Program-made: the position numbers and the translations under genes
Part shown: piece after piece, positions 1 to 21,150 of the stretch
Numbering within the stretch: the first letter of the stretch is position 1
Layout: every line of letters begins with the position of its first letter
Source: an uncultured Cellulomonadaceae bacterium
GTDB lineage: Bacteria; Actinomycetota; Actinomycetes; Actinomycetales; Cellulomonadaceae
NCBI GenBank assembly: GCA_947495165.1
Contig: CANLXM010000002.1
Span: 1-64,000 of the forward strand
Direction: 5' to 3'
DNA length: 64,000 bases
Notes under the pieces: model-generated
Database searches by the model: none
What the model saw: only the letters and a program-made list of their open reading frames with translations
What the model was told of the DNA's origin: nothing

Positions 1-295
1 CGATCCACCCTCGCGGGCCGTTCGGAGGCAACCGTTCAAACTTACCCGACCGAACCCATCCTGTCCAACCCCGCGCTTCAGGAGCGCAGGGTCGGGAAGC
101 GAGTCCCGTCGTCCCCCAGGGTCGTCGACGTTGTCAGGATCCTTGTGGGGGTTCTGCGGCTTGCCCTGCAGCGTCCCCGTGGGAACCGCTGCTCGGCTGA
201 ACCGGCTCGTAGAACATTACACAGCGCGGTTCGCGGATGCAAACAGCCAGGTGACGGGAGGTGTCCGCCAGGAGAACGGGTCGCCTCGACGGCGC
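1..295. other. gene-free stretch downstream of ligA
   Basis: I see no convincing coding region here. Reading frames that cross it are extensions of ligA shadow frames and lack the codon pattern of neighbouring genes. It is less GC-rich near 30-60 and 205-245. It holds a possible leftward promoter (see 214-242), suggesting that the next gene lies beyond the left edge and is read leftward. No clear terminator for ligA was found. Confidence 0.5.
214..242 (-). promoter_or_regulatory. candidate sigma70-type promoter reading leftward
   Basis: On the minus strand TTGCAT (242-237) is followed after exactly 17 bases by TAATGT (219-214). This is a good match to the -35/-10 pattern of a housekeeping sigma factor and is unusual in such GC-rich DNA. 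A transcript would start near 207 and leave the window after about 200 bases without an obvious long reading frame, so it would have a long leader or belong to an RNA gene or a gene further left. No start-site evidence is available. Confidence 0.4.
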
Positions 296-4704
<4,409 letters not shown>

Positions 4705-4732
4705 CCCGGCGCCGCCTGGTCGGGCACTGGCG

Positions 4733-4746
4733 CGCAAGCGCTTGCG
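4733..4746. repeat. 14-bp perfect palindrome CGCAAGCGCTTGCG
   Basis: A perfect spacer-less palindrome in the gap between two convergent genes. It resembles LacI-family operator half-sites, but it lies downstream of both neighbours, so a promoter-operator role is unlikely. It may contribute to the termination region together with the hairpin at 4755-4783. Confidence 0.4.
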
Positions 4747-4754
4747 AGCACAGG

Positions 4755-4783
4755 GCGCGCCGCGGCGTCAGTCCGCGGCGCGC
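4755..4783. terminator. GC-rich hairpin between convergent genes
   Basis: Arms 4755-4765 and 4773-4783 form an 11-bp perfect stem with a 7-base loop. It overlaps the end of the leftward metE-like gene, whose stop codon lies in the loop region, and follows the rightward peptidase gene. No T-run follows on either strand, so it would be an L-shaped or Rho-assisted terminator at best. Confidence 0.35.
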
Positions 4784-5814
4784 TCGGCCACGAGCAGGCC
4801 CGCCTGCGCGAGGGTGCGCAGCCGGCCGCGCGCCTCCTGCACGTGCGTCCCGTGCCCGGTGAGGCTCAGCACGGTGCGGTCGAGGCGGCGGGTCTCGAGG
4901 CCGATGCGTCGCCACGGCACGAGCAGCTGGTCGGCGAGCGCCCGGACGTCCGGGCCCGAGCACTGCGACGTCGCCGGCGGCGCGAGCACCGGCCACAGGT
5001 CCATGCCGCGCTCGACCGCGCGCGCGACGTGCTCCCAGGCCCGCTCGTTCCACGGCCCGAGGCGCAGCCCGACACCGTCCGCCCCGGCGAGCGCGACGGG
5101 CGCGATGCCGAGCCAGGCCTCGCCGACGTGCACGGCCACGCGGACGCCCGCCTCCTGCAACGCGCCGACGACGGGCTCGAGCCGGGCGACGAGGTCGGGG
5201 CCAGGCACCGCACGGATGCGCGAGTACCCCGAGAACGTCGGGATCACGCCCGCGTTGACCTGGCCGATCAGCGACTCGTCGAGGCGCACGTGCACCTCGG
5301 CGCCCGGCACCAGCCGACGCACGTCCGCGGCCCGGGCGCACATCCCGGCGGCCAGTGCCTGCGCGATCTCGCGGACCGCGCCGTGGTCGGTGAGCACCCG
5401 GTCGCCGCGTGCCAGGTAGAGCTCGGCCGCCAGGGTCCACGGTCCCGTCGCTCCGAGCAGCACGGGGCCCGTGTAGCCCGACGCCGCGATGGCGAAGGCC
5501 TCGAGGTCGTCGCGCCAGCGGGCTGCCGCGCGCTCGGCGTCGCGGCCGGGGCGGTCCGCCAGCTTCCAGCCGTGCGGACCGAGCTCGACCGGGAGCTGGT
5601 CGAGGGCGGCGCACGTGCGGACGAGACCGTCGCGCTCGTCCGTCAGCGGCACGGCCGGGACGCCCGTCACGCCGTCGGGCACGTCGCCGAGGTCGCCGAC
5701 GACGGCGAGCGACGCCTCGAGGCGGTCGTCCCCCGGCCAGGGGGCCGTGAGAGTGACAGCCACACCCGTGAGCTCCGGCACCCGAGCGGCGGCGGACGCG
5801 TCTGGCTCGGTCAC
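4768..5814 (-). CDS. methionine synthase (MetE)/UROD-like TIM-barrel protein
   Basis: A 348-residue protein with the fold-type signatures of the cobalamin-independent methionine synthase/uroporphyrinogen decarboxylase superfamily. Visible stretches include [32 protein letters not shown] and AVHVGEAW. It is half the length of true MetE. Only one cysteine near the C-terminus (SQCSGPD) resembles a MetE zinc ligand, so methionine synthesis should not be assumed. The GTG start (5814-5812) overlaps the mnmA stop as GTGA, so the two are translationally coupled. Mycobacteria carry a comparable gene (Rv3015c in M. tuberculosis, as I recall) between ligA and the tRNA-thiolation genes. The conserved linkage suggests a role near tRNA modification, sulfur or one-carbon chemistry, but the function is unknown. 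Confidence 0.75.
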   Translation of the reverse strand: MTEPDASAAARVPELTGVAVTLTAPWPGDDRLEASLAVVGDLGDVPDGVTGVPAVPLTDERDGLVRTCAALDQLPVELGPHGWKLADRPGRDAERAAARWRDDLEAFAIAASGYTGPVLLGATGPWTLAAELYLARGDRVLTDHGAVREIAQALAAGMCARAADVRRLVPGAEVHVRLDESLIGQVNAGVIPTFSGYSRIRAVPGPDLVARLEPVVGALQEAGVRVAVHVGEAWLGIAPVALAGADGVGLRLGPWNERAWEHVARAVERGMDLWPVLAPPATSQCSGPDVRALADQLLVPWRRIGLETRRLDRTVLSLTGHGTHVQEARGRLRTLAQAGLLVAERAAD

Positions 5815-6947
5815 GCCGCGCGTCCGCGACGGCGCGCGCGCTCGACGGTGGCCTGGCCCAGGACGCGGGTGCCGAGGTAGGCCACGACCGACTGGCCTGC
5901 CGCGACCCCGCGCAGCGTGCGCCCGGTCAGCTCGACCTCCATGACGTCACGCTCGCCCGCGCCCCCCGGAACCGCGCGCACCCGCGCCGGCACCGGCGCA
6001 CCGTGGGCCCGGACCTGGACCTCGGCCTCCACCCACTCGCCGAGCCGCACGACGTCGTCCGCGAGCCAGACCGCGTCGTGCCCGACGATCTCGTCGACCG
6101 ACAGCAGCTCGGCCGGGCCCACGACGACCGTGTTGGTCGTCGGCTGCACCTCGAGCACGTAGCGGGGCTGGCCGTCGGCCGCGGGGCGCCCGAGGCCCAA
6201 CCCCTTGCGCTGGCCGACCGTGTACCCGTACGAGCCGTCGTGCTCGCCGAGGACCGTGCCGTCCGTGTCGACGACGGCTCCGGGGCGCGAACCCAGCCGC
6301 TCCCGCAGGAAGCCCTGGGTGTCACCGTCCGCCACGAAGCAGATGTCGTAGGAGTCCGGCTTCGCCGACACGCTCAGCCCGCGCCGCTCGGCCTCGGTCC
6401 GCACCTCGTCCTTCGACGCGAAGTGGCCGAGCGGGAAGATCGACCTCGCGAGCCGCTCCGGTCCCATCACGGCCAGCACGTAGGACTGGTCCTTGGCGTC
6501 GTTCGGGGACCGGTGCAGCTCGCGGCGCACAGCGCCGTCGGCCCCGGTGGCCTCGACCACGCGCGCGTAGTGCCCGGTCGCCACGGCGTCGAAGCCGAGC
6601 GCCGTGGCCTTGTCGAGGAGCGCCTCGAACTTGATGTGCTCGTTGCAGCGCACGCACGGGTTGGGCGTGCGCCCGGCCTCGTACTCGCTCAGGAAGTCCG
6701 CGACGACCGTGTCCTCGAACCGCTCGGACAGGTCCCAGACGTAGTACGGGATCCCGAGGACGTCCGCGGCGCGGCGCGCGTCGCCCGCGTCCTCGATCGA
6801 GCAGCAGCCGCGCGACCCGGTGCGGAACTGCTGCCGGTTGCGCGACAGCGCCATGTGCACGCCGACGACGTCGTGCCCGGCCTCGACCGCGAGCGCCGCG
6901 GCCACCGCCGAGTCGACTCCGCCGGACATGGCGGCCAGGACCCGCAT
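5811..6947 (-). CDS. mnmA: tRNA-specific 2-thiouridylase MnmA
   Basis: Uses ATP and persulfide sulfur to make 2-thiouridine at the wobble position of Lys, Glu and Gln tRNAs. The 378-residue protein begins [13 protein letters not shown], with the PP-loop SGGVDS at 8-13. Two reactive cysteines are visible: C101 in NPCVRCN and C203 in DICF. The start is the ATG at 6947-6945. The upstream frame belongs to the desulfurase gene, whose stop lies one base before this ATG, and a GGAGGA Shine-Dalgarno sits inside the desulfurase end. The upstream cysteine desulfurase is the evident sulfur donor. Length and motifs are normal for the family. Confidence 0.96.
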   Translation of the reverse strand: MRVLAAMSGGVDSAVAAALAVEAGHDVVGVHMALSRNRQQFRTGSRGCCSIEDAGDARRAADVLGIPYYVWDLSERFEDTVVADFLSEYEAGRTPNPCVRCNEHIKFEALLDKATALGFDAVATGHYARVVEATGADGAVRRELHRSPNDAKDQSYVLAVMGPERLARSIFPLGHFASKDEVRTEAERRGLSVSAKPDSYDICFVADGDTQGFLRERLGSRPGAVVDTDGTVLGEHDGSYGYTVGQRKGLGLGRPAADGQPRYVLEVQPTTNTVVVGPAELLSVDEIVGHDAVWLADDVVRLGEWVEAEVQVRAHGAPVPARVRAVPGGAGERDVMEVELTGRTLRGVAAGQSVVAYLGTRVLGQATVERARRRGRAA

Positions 6948-6948
6948 C

Positions 6949-8184
6949 TCAGCGTCCTCCCATGCTCGACGCGAGGCCGGCCGCGCGGGCCCGGTCCACG
7001 ACGCCGGGCAGGACCTCGAGCACGCGCGCGACGTCCTGAGCGGTGGAGGTCGACCCGAGCGAGAAGCGCAGCGCGCCGCGGGCGTCCGCCTCGTCGAGCC
7101 CGAGGGCGAGCAGCACGTGGGACGGCTGCGGGACGCCCGCCTGGCAGGCGGAACCCGTCGAGACTGCGACACCGGCGGAGTCCAGCAGGTACAGCAGGGA
7201 GTCGCCCTCGCACCCGGCGAACGTCAGGTGCGCGTTGCCCGGGAGCCGGGCCGGTCCGCCGCCGGGGGCCTCGGACGTCAGGCTGGCGCCGCGCAGGCTC
7301 GAGCCCGGCACGGCGGCAAGGACACCACGGACGAGCTCGTCGCGGAGGGCGGCCAGACGTGCCGCCTCGCGCTCGCGGCCTGCGACGCTCTCGGTCACGG
7401 CCACGGCGAACGCGCGCACGGCGGGGACGTCGAGCGTGCCGGAGCGCACCGCGCGCTCCTGCCCGCCGCCGTGCAGCACCGGCATGAGGTCGAGCCCGCG
7501 CCCGGCGAGCAGAGCACCCACGCCGAGCGGCCCGCCGATCTTGTGCCCGGAGACGGTCAGGGCGTCGACACCGCTCGCGGCGAAGTCGACGGGAACCTGC
7601 CCGATCGCCTGCACGGCGTCCGTGTGCACGGGCACGCCGCGCGCGTGCGCCAGCTGGGCGGCCTCACGGACCGGCTGCACCGACCCGATCTCGTTGTTGG
7701 CCCACATCAGGGACAGCAGCGCGGTCTGCTCACCGCCGTGGTCCAGCTCCGCCCGCAGCGCGTCGAGGTCCAGCACGCCCACCCCGTCGACGGGCAGCTG
7801 CACGACCTCTGCTCCCGCGTGCTCGGCGAGCCAGAAGGCGGGGTCCAGCACCGCGTGGTGCTCGATCGCTGACACCAGGACGCGCATGCGCTCGGCGTGG
7901 CAGGTGCGGCGAGCCCAGAACAGACCCTTGACCGCGAGGTTGTCGGCCTCGGTGCCGCCGGCGGTGAAGATCACCTCGCTCGGCCGAGCGCCCAGGGCCT
8001 CGGCCACCTGCTCGCGGGACTCCTCGACGACGCGACGCGCGGCCCGACCGGGACCGTGCAGCGACGACGCGTTGCCCACCCGCATCATCTGCTCCGCATA
8101 GGCGGCAGCGGCCGCTGGCGACAGCGGGGTCGTCGCGGCATGGTCGAGGTACACGTGCGCGGGATCGCGCGGCAGGGACGTCAT
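6949..8184 (-). CDS. cysteine desulfurase, IscS/NifS type
   Basis: PLP enzyme that converts cysteine to alanine and passes the sulfur as a persulfide. The 411-residue sequence starts YLDHAATTP near residue 12, carries the PLP lysine K215 in SGHKIGGP, and the persulfide cysteine C347 in STGSACQAG. The catalytic loop is long, as in group I (IscS-type) enzymes. It sits 12 bp after etfA and one base before mnmA in a leftward operon, so it most likely serves tRNA thiolation and possibly Fe-S assembly. The IscS-versus-NifS name is a matter of convention, so no symbol is given. Confidence 0.95.
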   Translation of the reverse strand: MTSLPRDPAHVYLDHAATTPLSPAAAAAYAEQMMRVGNASSLHGPGRAARRVVEESREQVAEALGARPSEVIFTAGGTEADNLAVKGLFWARRTCHAERMRVLVSAIEHHAVLDPAFWLAEHAGAEVVQLPVDGVGVLDLDALRAELDHGGEQTALLSLMWANNEIGSVQPVREAAQLAHARGVPVHTDAVQAIGQVPVDFAASGVDALTVSGHKIGGPLGVGALLAGRGLDLMPVLHGGGQERAVRSGTLDVPAVRAFAVAVTESVAGREREAARLAALRDELVRGVLAAVPGSSLRGASLTSEAPGGGPARLPGNAHLTFAGCEGDSLLYLLDSAGVAVSTGSACQAGVPQPSHVLLALGLDEADARGALRFSLGSTSTAQDVARVLEVLPGVVDRARAAGLASSMGGR

Positions 8185-8196
8185 GATCGTCCCAGT

Positions 8197-9204
8197 CTAC
8201 GAAGCGTCCGGCACCGCCCCGGCCACGGCCGCCTCGCCGGCCCGCTCCCGCAGCAGGGCCGCCGCCCGCGGGAGCACGAGCGCGAGGTCGCCGACGACGG
8301 CGAGGTCGCTGATCTCGAACAGCGGGCACTCGGGGTCCGCGTTCACGGCGACGATCACCTCCGACGCCTGCATGCCGCCGCGGTGGTGCGGCGCCCCGCT
8401 GATCCCGGCGCCCACGTAGAGACGCGGCGTCACGGTCACGCCGGTCTGCCCCACCTGGGTGTCGTGCTCGATCCAGCCCTCGTCGACGCAGTCGCGCGTC
8501 GAGCCGACCGCTCCCCCCAGCACCTCGGCGAGCTCGTGCACCGGTGCGAAGTCTCCGCCCGTGCCGCGCCCTCCGGCGACGACGACGGCCGCCTCACCCA
8601 GTGCTGGCCCCGTCCCCTCGGTCGGGTGCACCGTGCGCGAGACGAGCTCGACGCCGCGCGCGTCCGCGCGCTCGGGATCGAGGGAGATCTGCACGACCTC
8701 GACCGTCGTGGGCGTCGCGACGGGCGTCGCGCGCACCGCGTTCGGTCGCACGGTCAGCAGCGCGGTGCCGGTGGGCACGACGCACTCGAGGTCCCACGTG
8801 CCGGCGAACACGCGCTTGGCGCCGACGACCCCGGCGTCCTCCACGACGACGCGCGCGGCGTCGATCACGAGACCGGTGCCGAGCAGGTGCGCGGTCCGGG
8901 CCAGGATCTCCTTGTTGGCGAAGGTCGCCTTGGCCAGCAGGAGCCGCGGGGTGCCCGTGAACGCCTGCTCGATGGCCTGGTGCACGCCGGCGGCGGCCAC
9001 GGCCGTGAGCGTCGAGGTTCCGGCCACGTGCACGAGGCGGGTCGCTCCGTGCGCCGCGAGCTGGTCCACGGCCTCGCCGGCCGGTGCGGTGAACGTCACG
9101 ACCACGACGTCGCCGACGTCGCGGGCGATCGTCACGAGCTCGAGGTCGGCCGGGGTGAGCGGTGCGTCGGTGTGCTCGAGGAGCACGGCGGCAGTGGTGG
9201 TCAT
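8197..9204 (-). CDS. etfA: electron transfer flavoprotein alpha subunit
   Basis: FAD-binding subunit of the soluble ETF heterodimer, which passes electrons from acyl-CoA and similar dehydrogenases to a membrane quinone reductase. The 335-residue protein has the C-terminal FAD domain with LYVGAGISGAPHHRGG and the downstream VAVNADPECPLFEISDLAVVGD segment typical of EtfA. Its ATG lies one base after the etfB stop (TGA-C-ATG), so the subunits are co-translated. It begins an operon that continues into the cysteine desulfurase and mnmA. Mycobacteria keep the same etfB-etfA to desulfurase linkage. No dehydrogenase partner is encoded nearby. Confidence 0.95.
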   Translation of the reverse strand: MTTTAAVLLEHTDAPLTPADLELVTIARDVGDVVVVTFTAPAGEAVDQLAAHGATRLVHVAGTSTLTAVAAAGVHQAIEQAFTGTPRLLLAKATFANKEILARTAHLLGTGLVIDAARVVVEDAGVVGAKRVFAGTWDLECVVPTGTALLTVRPNAVRATPVATPTTVEVVQISLDPERADARGVELVSRTVHPTEGTGPALGEAAVVVAGGRGTGGDFAPVHELAEVLGGAVGSTRDCVDEGWIEHDTQVGQTGVTVTPRLYVGAGISGAPHHRGGMQASEVIVAVNADPECPLFEISDLAVVGDLALVLPRAAALLRERAGEAAVAGAVPDAS

Positions 9205-9205
9205 G

Positions 9206-10018
9206 TCAGATCAGCCCCCGGTCGATGATGAAGTCCGCGAGCGCACGCCCGCCTGTGGCACCCGTGCCGTCGTCGGTGACGACCGTCGCCGGCTCACGCT
9301 CGGGCCGGGGCTCGGCCGAGCGCACGACCGCCCGCGCGGCGCTCGCGCCGACGAGGTCCGGCTCGAGGCCGAGGTCCGCCAGGGTCCACGTGGTCACCGG
9401 CTTGGTCCGGGCAGCCATGATGAGCTTGATGTTCGGGAAGCGGGGCCGGTTGATGTGGTCGGTCACGCTCACCACGGCGGGCAGCGGAGCGCGCAGCTCC
9501 TCCGTGACGCCGTCGACCTCGCGCTGCACGGTCGCGGCGCCGTCGGCCAGCGTCAACGACGTCGCGTTCGTGAGCTGCGGCAGGTCCAGCTCCGCAGCCA
9601 GCAGGGCCGGGACCACCGAGCCCAGGCCGTCGAGCGCCGCCATCCCGGCGAGCACGAGGTCGACCGGGCCGTCCTGCTCGAGCCGGCGCACCGCGGCGGC
9701 CAGCGTCCGGGCGGTCGCGAAGTAGTCCGAGCCCGCGAGCGCGTCGTCGCTCACGTGCACGCCGGTGTGCGCGCCGAGCTGGAAGGCGCGGCGCAGCGCG
9801 TCGACCGCGTCAGCCGGCCCCATCGTCACCGCGACGATCTCCGACGACGCGCGCGCGTCGTCGTCGAGCGCCTCGAGGATGCGCAGGGCCTCCTCGAGCG
9901 GGTGCTCGTCGAGCTCGTTGAGCGACCCGTCGGCTGAGCCGCGGACCACCCGACCGTCCGCGAACGCGCGGTCGGAGTGGATGTTCGGGACGTGCTTGAC
10001 GCACACCACGATCCTCAT
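9206..10018 (-). CDS. etfB: electron transfer flavoprotein beta subunit
   Basis: Second ETF subunit, which in the family binds AMP structurally and supports electron transfer through the alpha-subunit FAD. The 270-residue sequence starts MRIVVCVKHVPNI and contains NELDEHPLEEALR, VTMGPADAVDALRRAFQLGA, and the conserved RPRFPNIKLIMAARTKP region near residue 190-205 that marks EtfB. A good AAGGAG ribosome site lies 9 bases before the ATG. It is the first gene of a leftward operon, and its promoter should lie in the 169-bp region shared with divergent glgX, where I could not fix a convincing -35/-10 pair. Confidence 0.95.
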   Translation of the reverse strand: MRIVVCVKHVPNIHSDRAFADGRVVRGSADGSLNELDEHPLEEALRILEALDDDARASSEIVAVTMGPADAVDALRRAFQLGAHTGVHVSDDALAGSDYFATARTLAAAVRRLEQDGPVDLVLAGMAALDGLGSVVPALLAAELDLPQLTNATSLTLADGAATVQREVDGVTEELRAPLPAVVSVTDHINRPRFPNIKLIMAARTKPVTTWTLADLGLEPDLVGASAARAVVRSAEPRPEREPATVVTDDGTGATGGRALADFIIDRGLI

Positions 10019-10187
10019 CGGTGCAGGCTCCTTCGTCGCCGGGAATCTCCTGCTCGCAGGCTACCGTGACACGCCGGACGAGCCCGGTCCCGCGAGGCGG
10101 TCCGTCCGGCAGGTGGGCGCGCGCCATACTGGCGACACACGCACGGGGGCTCAAGAACGGCGCTGAGACACCGATGAGAGAGGAACT

Positions 10188-12371
<2,184 letters not shown>

Positions 12372-12397
12372 TCCCACGCCGCTATGCTCGGCGCACC

Positions 12398-13558
12398 ATG
12401 ACCAGGGGGCACACGACCGAGCGCGCGCGCGAGCTGCTGCGTCCGCGCGTGCCCGAGACCGCCGAGATCCTCGACGCCGAGCGCGTGCTGCGCCGCAACG
12501 GGCTGGCCCTCCTGATCGAGGGGTACTCGGCCGAGCGCGACGTGTTCGGCCGCGCCGCGCCCTTCCTGCTCCTGGTGCTGCTGACCCAGCTCGCCGGCGC
12601 CGCCAACCTCTCCTGGAGCGCGGCCGCCAACACCCTCGCCGTCCTCGGCGGGCTCGCGCTCGTCGGCACCGTCTACGCGGTCCTCAACCGCGTGCGGGGG
12701 CGCGCGTGGAACACGCTGCCGCAGAGCGTCGACACCCCGGAGCTGGCCTTCTTCGTGCTCGCGCCCGCGCTGCTGCCGCTGGTCTTCGGCGGCCAGCTCA
12801 CGGCCGCCGTCGTGACGGCCGCCGCGAACACGGCCCTGCTCGCGCTCGTGTGGTTCACCGTGCGCTACGGGTTCGTCTCGACCCTGTGGTGGGGCACCGC
12901 GCGCGTCGTCGACGAGCTCGCGGCGAGCCTCGGGCGCCTCGTCCGGCTGCTCCCCCTCCTGCTCGTGTTCTCGCTCGTGCTGTTCTTCAACGCCGAGATC
13001 TGGCAGGTGTTCGACGCCGTGCCCCCGACCGGCACCCTCGTGCTGGGGGTCGTGTTCGCGGCGCTCATCGCGCTCGCGCTCGGGCTGCACCTGCCCGACG
13101 AGGTCGACGCCGTCCTGCGTCAGGCGCTCGACCGCGTGCCCGAGGCGGCCGACCTGCCTCCCCTCACCCGGGCCCAGCGCGCCAACGTCTCCGCGATGGT
13201 GCTCACCAGCCAGCTCCTGCAGGTCCTCGTCGTCAGCGTCGGCGTCGGGGTGTTCTTCGTGGTCGTCGGCACCGTCACGGTGACCGCAGACGTCCAGGAG
13301 GCGTGGGGCGTCGTCGGTGGTCAGGTCCTGTGGACGACCGAGCTCGACGGCGCCGCCCTCGTCGTCAACCAGACCTCCCTGCGCGTCGCGGTCGCGATCG
13401 CGACCTTCACGGGTCTGTACTTCGCGATCTCGATGCTCACGGACGCGGTGTACCGGGCCGCGTTCATGTCCGCGATCGAGGACCAGCTCACCACCGTCAC
13501 CCGCACCCGGGTGGCGTATCTGCGCGCCCTGGGCGCCGCCCAGGTGCCTGCGGGCTGA
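12398..13558 (+). CDS. unknown polytopic membrane protein in the glycogen cluster
   Basis: A 386-residue integral membrane protein of no family I recognise. The ATG at 12398 gives [14 protein letters not shown], a basic and acidic cytoplasmic N-terminus of about 50 residues. About seven hydrophobic segments follow, including [66 protein letters not shown] and [21 protein letters not shown] soluble loop rich in Asp/Glu (about 230-260) separates the last ones. It lies 26 bp after glgX and 66 bp before glgE on the same strand, so co-transcription is likely. The position suggests sensing, transport or envelope functions tied to maltose/trehalose metabolism, but nothing in the sequence proves it. 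Confidence 0.8.
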   Translation: MTRGHTTERARELLRPRVPETAEILDAERVLRRNGLALLIEGYSAERDVFGRAAPFLLLVLLTQLAGAANLSWSAAANTLAVLGGLALVGTVYAVLNRVRGRAWNTLPQSVDTPELAFFVLAPALLPLVFGGQLTAAVVTAAANTALLALVWFTVRYGFVSTLWWGTARVVDELAASLGRLVRLLPLLLVFSLVLFFNAEIWQVFDAVPPTGTLVLGVVFAALIALALGLHLPDEVDAVLRQALDRVPEAADLPPLTRAQRANVSAMVLTSQLLQVLVVSVGVGVFFVVVGTVTVTADVQEAWGVVGGQVLWTTELDGAALVVNQTSLRVAVAIATFTGLYFAISMLTDAVYRAAFMSAIEDQLTTVTRTRVAYLRALGAAQVPAG

Positions 13559-13624
13559 GCCCGACGCGCGGCCGGATCGCGCGTACTACATGCCGGTCCG
13601 GCGGTCCGCCGCTAGGTTCGTACT

Positions 13625-15648
13625 GTGACGACACTCGAACCCGCCCCCCCAGGCCTCATCGGACGCATCCCCGTGATGGACGTCAGCCCCACGATCGAGC
13701 AAGGCCGGTGGCCAGCCAAGGCCGTCGTCGGCGAAGCCGTGCCCGTCCGCGCACGGGTGTTCCGCGAGGGCCACGACGCCGTCGCCGCGACCGCCGTGCT
13801 GCTGCGACCCGACGGCACCGTGCACTCGACCGCTCGCATGGTGGACGTGGCGCCCGGCCTCGACTGGTTCGAGGCGCGCGTGGCGCCCGACGCCGAGGGC
13901 GCCTGGTCGTTCCGCGTCGAGGGCTGGTCCGACCCCTACGGGACGTGGGCCCACGACGCCGCCATCAAGATCGAGGCGGGCATCGACGTCGAGCTGATGC
14001 TCGCCGAGGGCATCCGCGTCCTCGAGCGCGCCGCGTCGCGCCGAAACCTGCCCAGCAGCGCGCGCGCCGCGCTCGCCGACGTCGTGCTCGCGCTCCAGGA
14101 CACCACGATGCCCCCGCCCACCCGGCTCGCCGCGGCGCTGGGCCCCGACGTCCGCCGGATCCTCGTCGAGGACCACCCGCTGCGCGACCTCGTCTCGCCG
14201 TCAGCCACCTACCCGCTCCAGGTCCACCGCGAGCGCGCCCTGGCCGGCGCCTGGTACGAGTTCTTCCCGCGGTCCGAGGGCGCGACCTACGACCCTGCGA
14301 CGCAGACCTGGACCTCAGGCACGTTCGCGACCGCGAGCGAGCGGCTGCCCGGCATCGCCGCGATGGGCTTCGACGTCGTCTACCTGACGCCCGTGCACCC
14401 CATCGGCACGACGTTCCGCAAGGGCCGCAACAACTCCCTCACCGCGGAGCCCGGCGACCCCGGCTCGCCCTACGCCATCGGGTCGCCCGACGGCGGGCAC
14501 GACGCCATCCACCCCGAGCTGGGGACCTTCGACGACTTCGACGACTTCGTGGCACGCGCCCGGGGCCTCGGCATGGAGGTTGCGCTCGACCTCGCGCTGC
14601 AGTGCTCCCCCGACCACCCCTGGGTCACCGAGCACCCCGAGTGGTTCACCACGCGCGTGGACGGCTCGATCGCGTACGCCGAGAACCCGCCCAAGAAGTA
14701 CCAGGACATCTACCCCCTGAACTTCGACAACGACCCTGCCGGCATCTACGCCGAGGTCCGGCGCGTCGTCCAGGTCTGGATCGACCACGGGGTCACCGCG
14801 TTCCGCGTCGACAACCCCCACACCAAGCCCCTGCCGTTCTGGCAGTGGCTCATCGAGGACGTCGCGAAGGACCACCCCGACGTGATCTTCCTCGCCGAGG
14901 CCTTCACGAAGCCCGCGATGATGGAGGCGCTCGCGCGCCTCGGGTTCCACCAGTCGTACACGTACTTCACCTGGCGCAACACCCGCGAGGAGCTCGCCGA
15001 GTACCTCACGGAGGTCAGCGGCGAGCTGGGGTCGTGGATGCGCCCGAGCTTCTGGCCGACGACGCACGACATCCTTCCCCCGTACCTGCAGCACGGAGGC
15101 GAGCCGGCGTTCGCGATCCGCGCCGCGCTCGCCGCGACGGCGTCGCCCACGTGGGGCATCTACTCCGGGTACGAGTTCTCCGAACGCGTGCCGCGTCCGG
15201 GCGTCGAGGAGCAGATCGACAACGAGAAGTACGAGCTCCGTCCCCGCGACTGGGCCGCGCCCGAGGCCGCCGGGATGACGACGTTCCTCACCCGGCTCAA
15301 CGAGATCCGGCGGGACCACCCCGCCCTGCGCCAGCTGCGGAACCTGACGGTGCACCCCACGACGAACGACCAGGTGCTCGCCTTCTCGAGCCACCTGGAC
15401 GGCGCCTTCACCGCGGACGGGCGGCCAGACACGGTGATCACCGTGGTCAACCTCGACCCCTGGAGCCCGCAGGAGGCCATGGTCGACCTGGACCTCGCGG
15501 CGCTCGGCATCGTCGAGACCCCCGGCGCCGAGCCCGCCTTCAACGCCCACGACCTGCTCAGCGACGAGACCTATGCCTGGGGCGCCCGCGCCTTCGTGCG
15601 CCTGGAGCCGACCCGGCACGTCGCCCACATCATCGAGGTAGGACACCC

Positions 15649-15652
<4 letters not shown>
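13625..15652 (+). CDS. glgE: alpha-1,4-glucan:maltose-1-phosphate maltosyltransferase GlgE
   Basis: Extends linear alpha-1,4-glucan with maltosyl units from maltose-1-phosphate (GH13_3). The 675-residue protein begins at a GTG (13625). It has an N-terminal beta domain (about 15-115) and a helical insert, then the barrel with nucleophile D396 in FRVDNPH, acid/base E425 in FLAEAF and D482 in TTHDILPP. These match the numbering of the Streptomyces enzyme to within two residues. The stop overlaps the treS start as ATGA. Together with TreS and maltokinase this is the complete GlgE pathway, so maltose-1-phosphate should not accumulate when all three are expressed. Confidence 0.96.
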
Positions 15653-17528
<1,876 letters not shown>

Positions 17529-17532
<4 letters not shown>

Positions 17533-18899
17533 ACCGAACCGGACTCGACCTCACCGAACAGCTCGGGCCGTTCGTGCCCGCCGACCTCCCCAGCGAGGCT
17601 GAGCTCGGTGCGCTGCGCGCCTGGCTCCCCGGACGCCGCTGGTTTCCCGTCAAGCACGGCTCGGCCCGGATCGAGCCCTGGCTGAGCGTGCGGTTCGGGG
17701 ACGGCAGCGACCCGGTGATCCACCTGCTGCGCGTCCAGGGCGAGGGCGAGCCGGTCATCGTCCAGGTTCCCGTCGTCCGGCGGGCCGACGTGGCCGCCGA
17801 CGCGCCCGAGCGGATCGCGGAGCTCGACGGCTCCGTGCTGATCGACGCGTGCTACGACCCCGTCTTCTGGACGTCGTGGCTCGCCCTCGCGCAGTGGGGC
17901 GAGGCCGACTCGCGCGACGCGGTCGACACCGACCTCACCGGAGCACGCGTGCTCGCGGTCGAGCAGTCCAACACCTCGATCCTGTTCCCGCAGGTCGCCG
18001 GCGGCGCGATCTGCAAGGTGTTCCGGACGGTCGCCGTGGGTGCCAACCCGGACGTGGACATCCCCCGCGCGCTCGTCCAGGCCGGCTGGGCCGGAGTGCC
18101 GCGGCCGTACGCGTGGCTCGAGCTCGCGTCGTCCGAGCACGGCATCGACCTGATGGACCTCGGCGTCCTGTGCGAGTTCGTCGACGGCGCCAGCGACGGG
18201 TTCCAGCTCGCCTGCGCGTTCGCGACCGACGAGCGCAGCTTCACCGACCAGGCGCGCGACCTGGGCCGCACCGTCGCCGAGATGCACCTCGCGCTCGCCC
18301 GCGCGATGCCGAGCGCCGGGCAGACCGTGGGGCTCGAGTGGCTGCGGACCGAGCTGCGCCGCCGCGCCCGCGGCGCGGTCGACGCCGTCGACGCGCTCGG
18401 CTCCCGCGCCCGTGCGATCGAGCAGTTGCTCGCCCAGCTCGGCAGCACGCTGCCGGACGCGGCCGACCACCTGCTCGAGCTGCAGCACGTCCACGGAGAC
18501 CTGCACCTCGGCCAGGCGCTGTGGGCCGAGGACACCGGGTGGCGCATCCTCGACTTCGAGGGCGAGCCGATGCGCCCCGTGGCCGAGCGGATCCGCCCCG
18601 ACCTCCCGGTGCGCGACGTCGCCGGGATGCTGCGCTCGTTCGACTACGCGGCCGCCGTGGGCCAGGCGTCCGATCCCCGGTGGGCTCTCGATGCCCGGGA
18701 CGCCTTCCTCGCCGGGTACCGCGGAGTCCTGCCCGAGCCCGAGGTCAGCGAGTTGGCCGCGCTCGAGCAGGACCTCGTGCTCGCGCTCGAGCTCGACAAG
18801 GCCCTGTACGAGGTCGTCTACGAGGCGAACAACCGACCGGACTGGATGTGGATCCCGCTGCAGGCGGTCGACCGCATCCTCACCCGCGCACACGGATAG
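17529..18899 (+). CDS. mak: maltokinase (Pep2/Mak)
   Basis: Phosphorylates maltose to maltose-1-phosphate with ATP, the committing step to GlgE. The 456-residue protein has a two-lobed aminoglycoside-kinase-like fold. An N-terminal cap begins at [14 protein letters not shown] (about 29-42), the phosphate-binding segment is around [10 protein letters not shown], and the C-lobe carries [10 protein letters not shown] as the catalytic loop and ILDFEGEP as the metal-binding DFE motif. Its ATG overlaps the treS stop (ATGA). In some actinobacteria treS and this gene are fused; here they are separate. A 61-bp gap precedes glgB. Confidence 0.95.
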
Positions 18900-18960
18900 C
18901 GTCCGGACCGTCTCGCCCGTTCGACCGCCGCTCACGTCTCAGCCGTGGAAAGGTAACCCC

Positions 18961-21144
<2,184 letters not shown>

Positions 21145-21150
21145 CGCACC

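Noticed and set aside
4733..4746. LacI-type operator for a nearby gene
   Set aside because: It lies downstream of both convergent neighbours, so it cannot control their promoters; kept only as a palindrome.
12706..15648. 981-codon upstream extension of treS
   Set aside because: Same frame as treS but overlaps the membrane-protein and glgE genes; low-complexity Arg/Pro sequence. The ATGA at 15649 is the real start.
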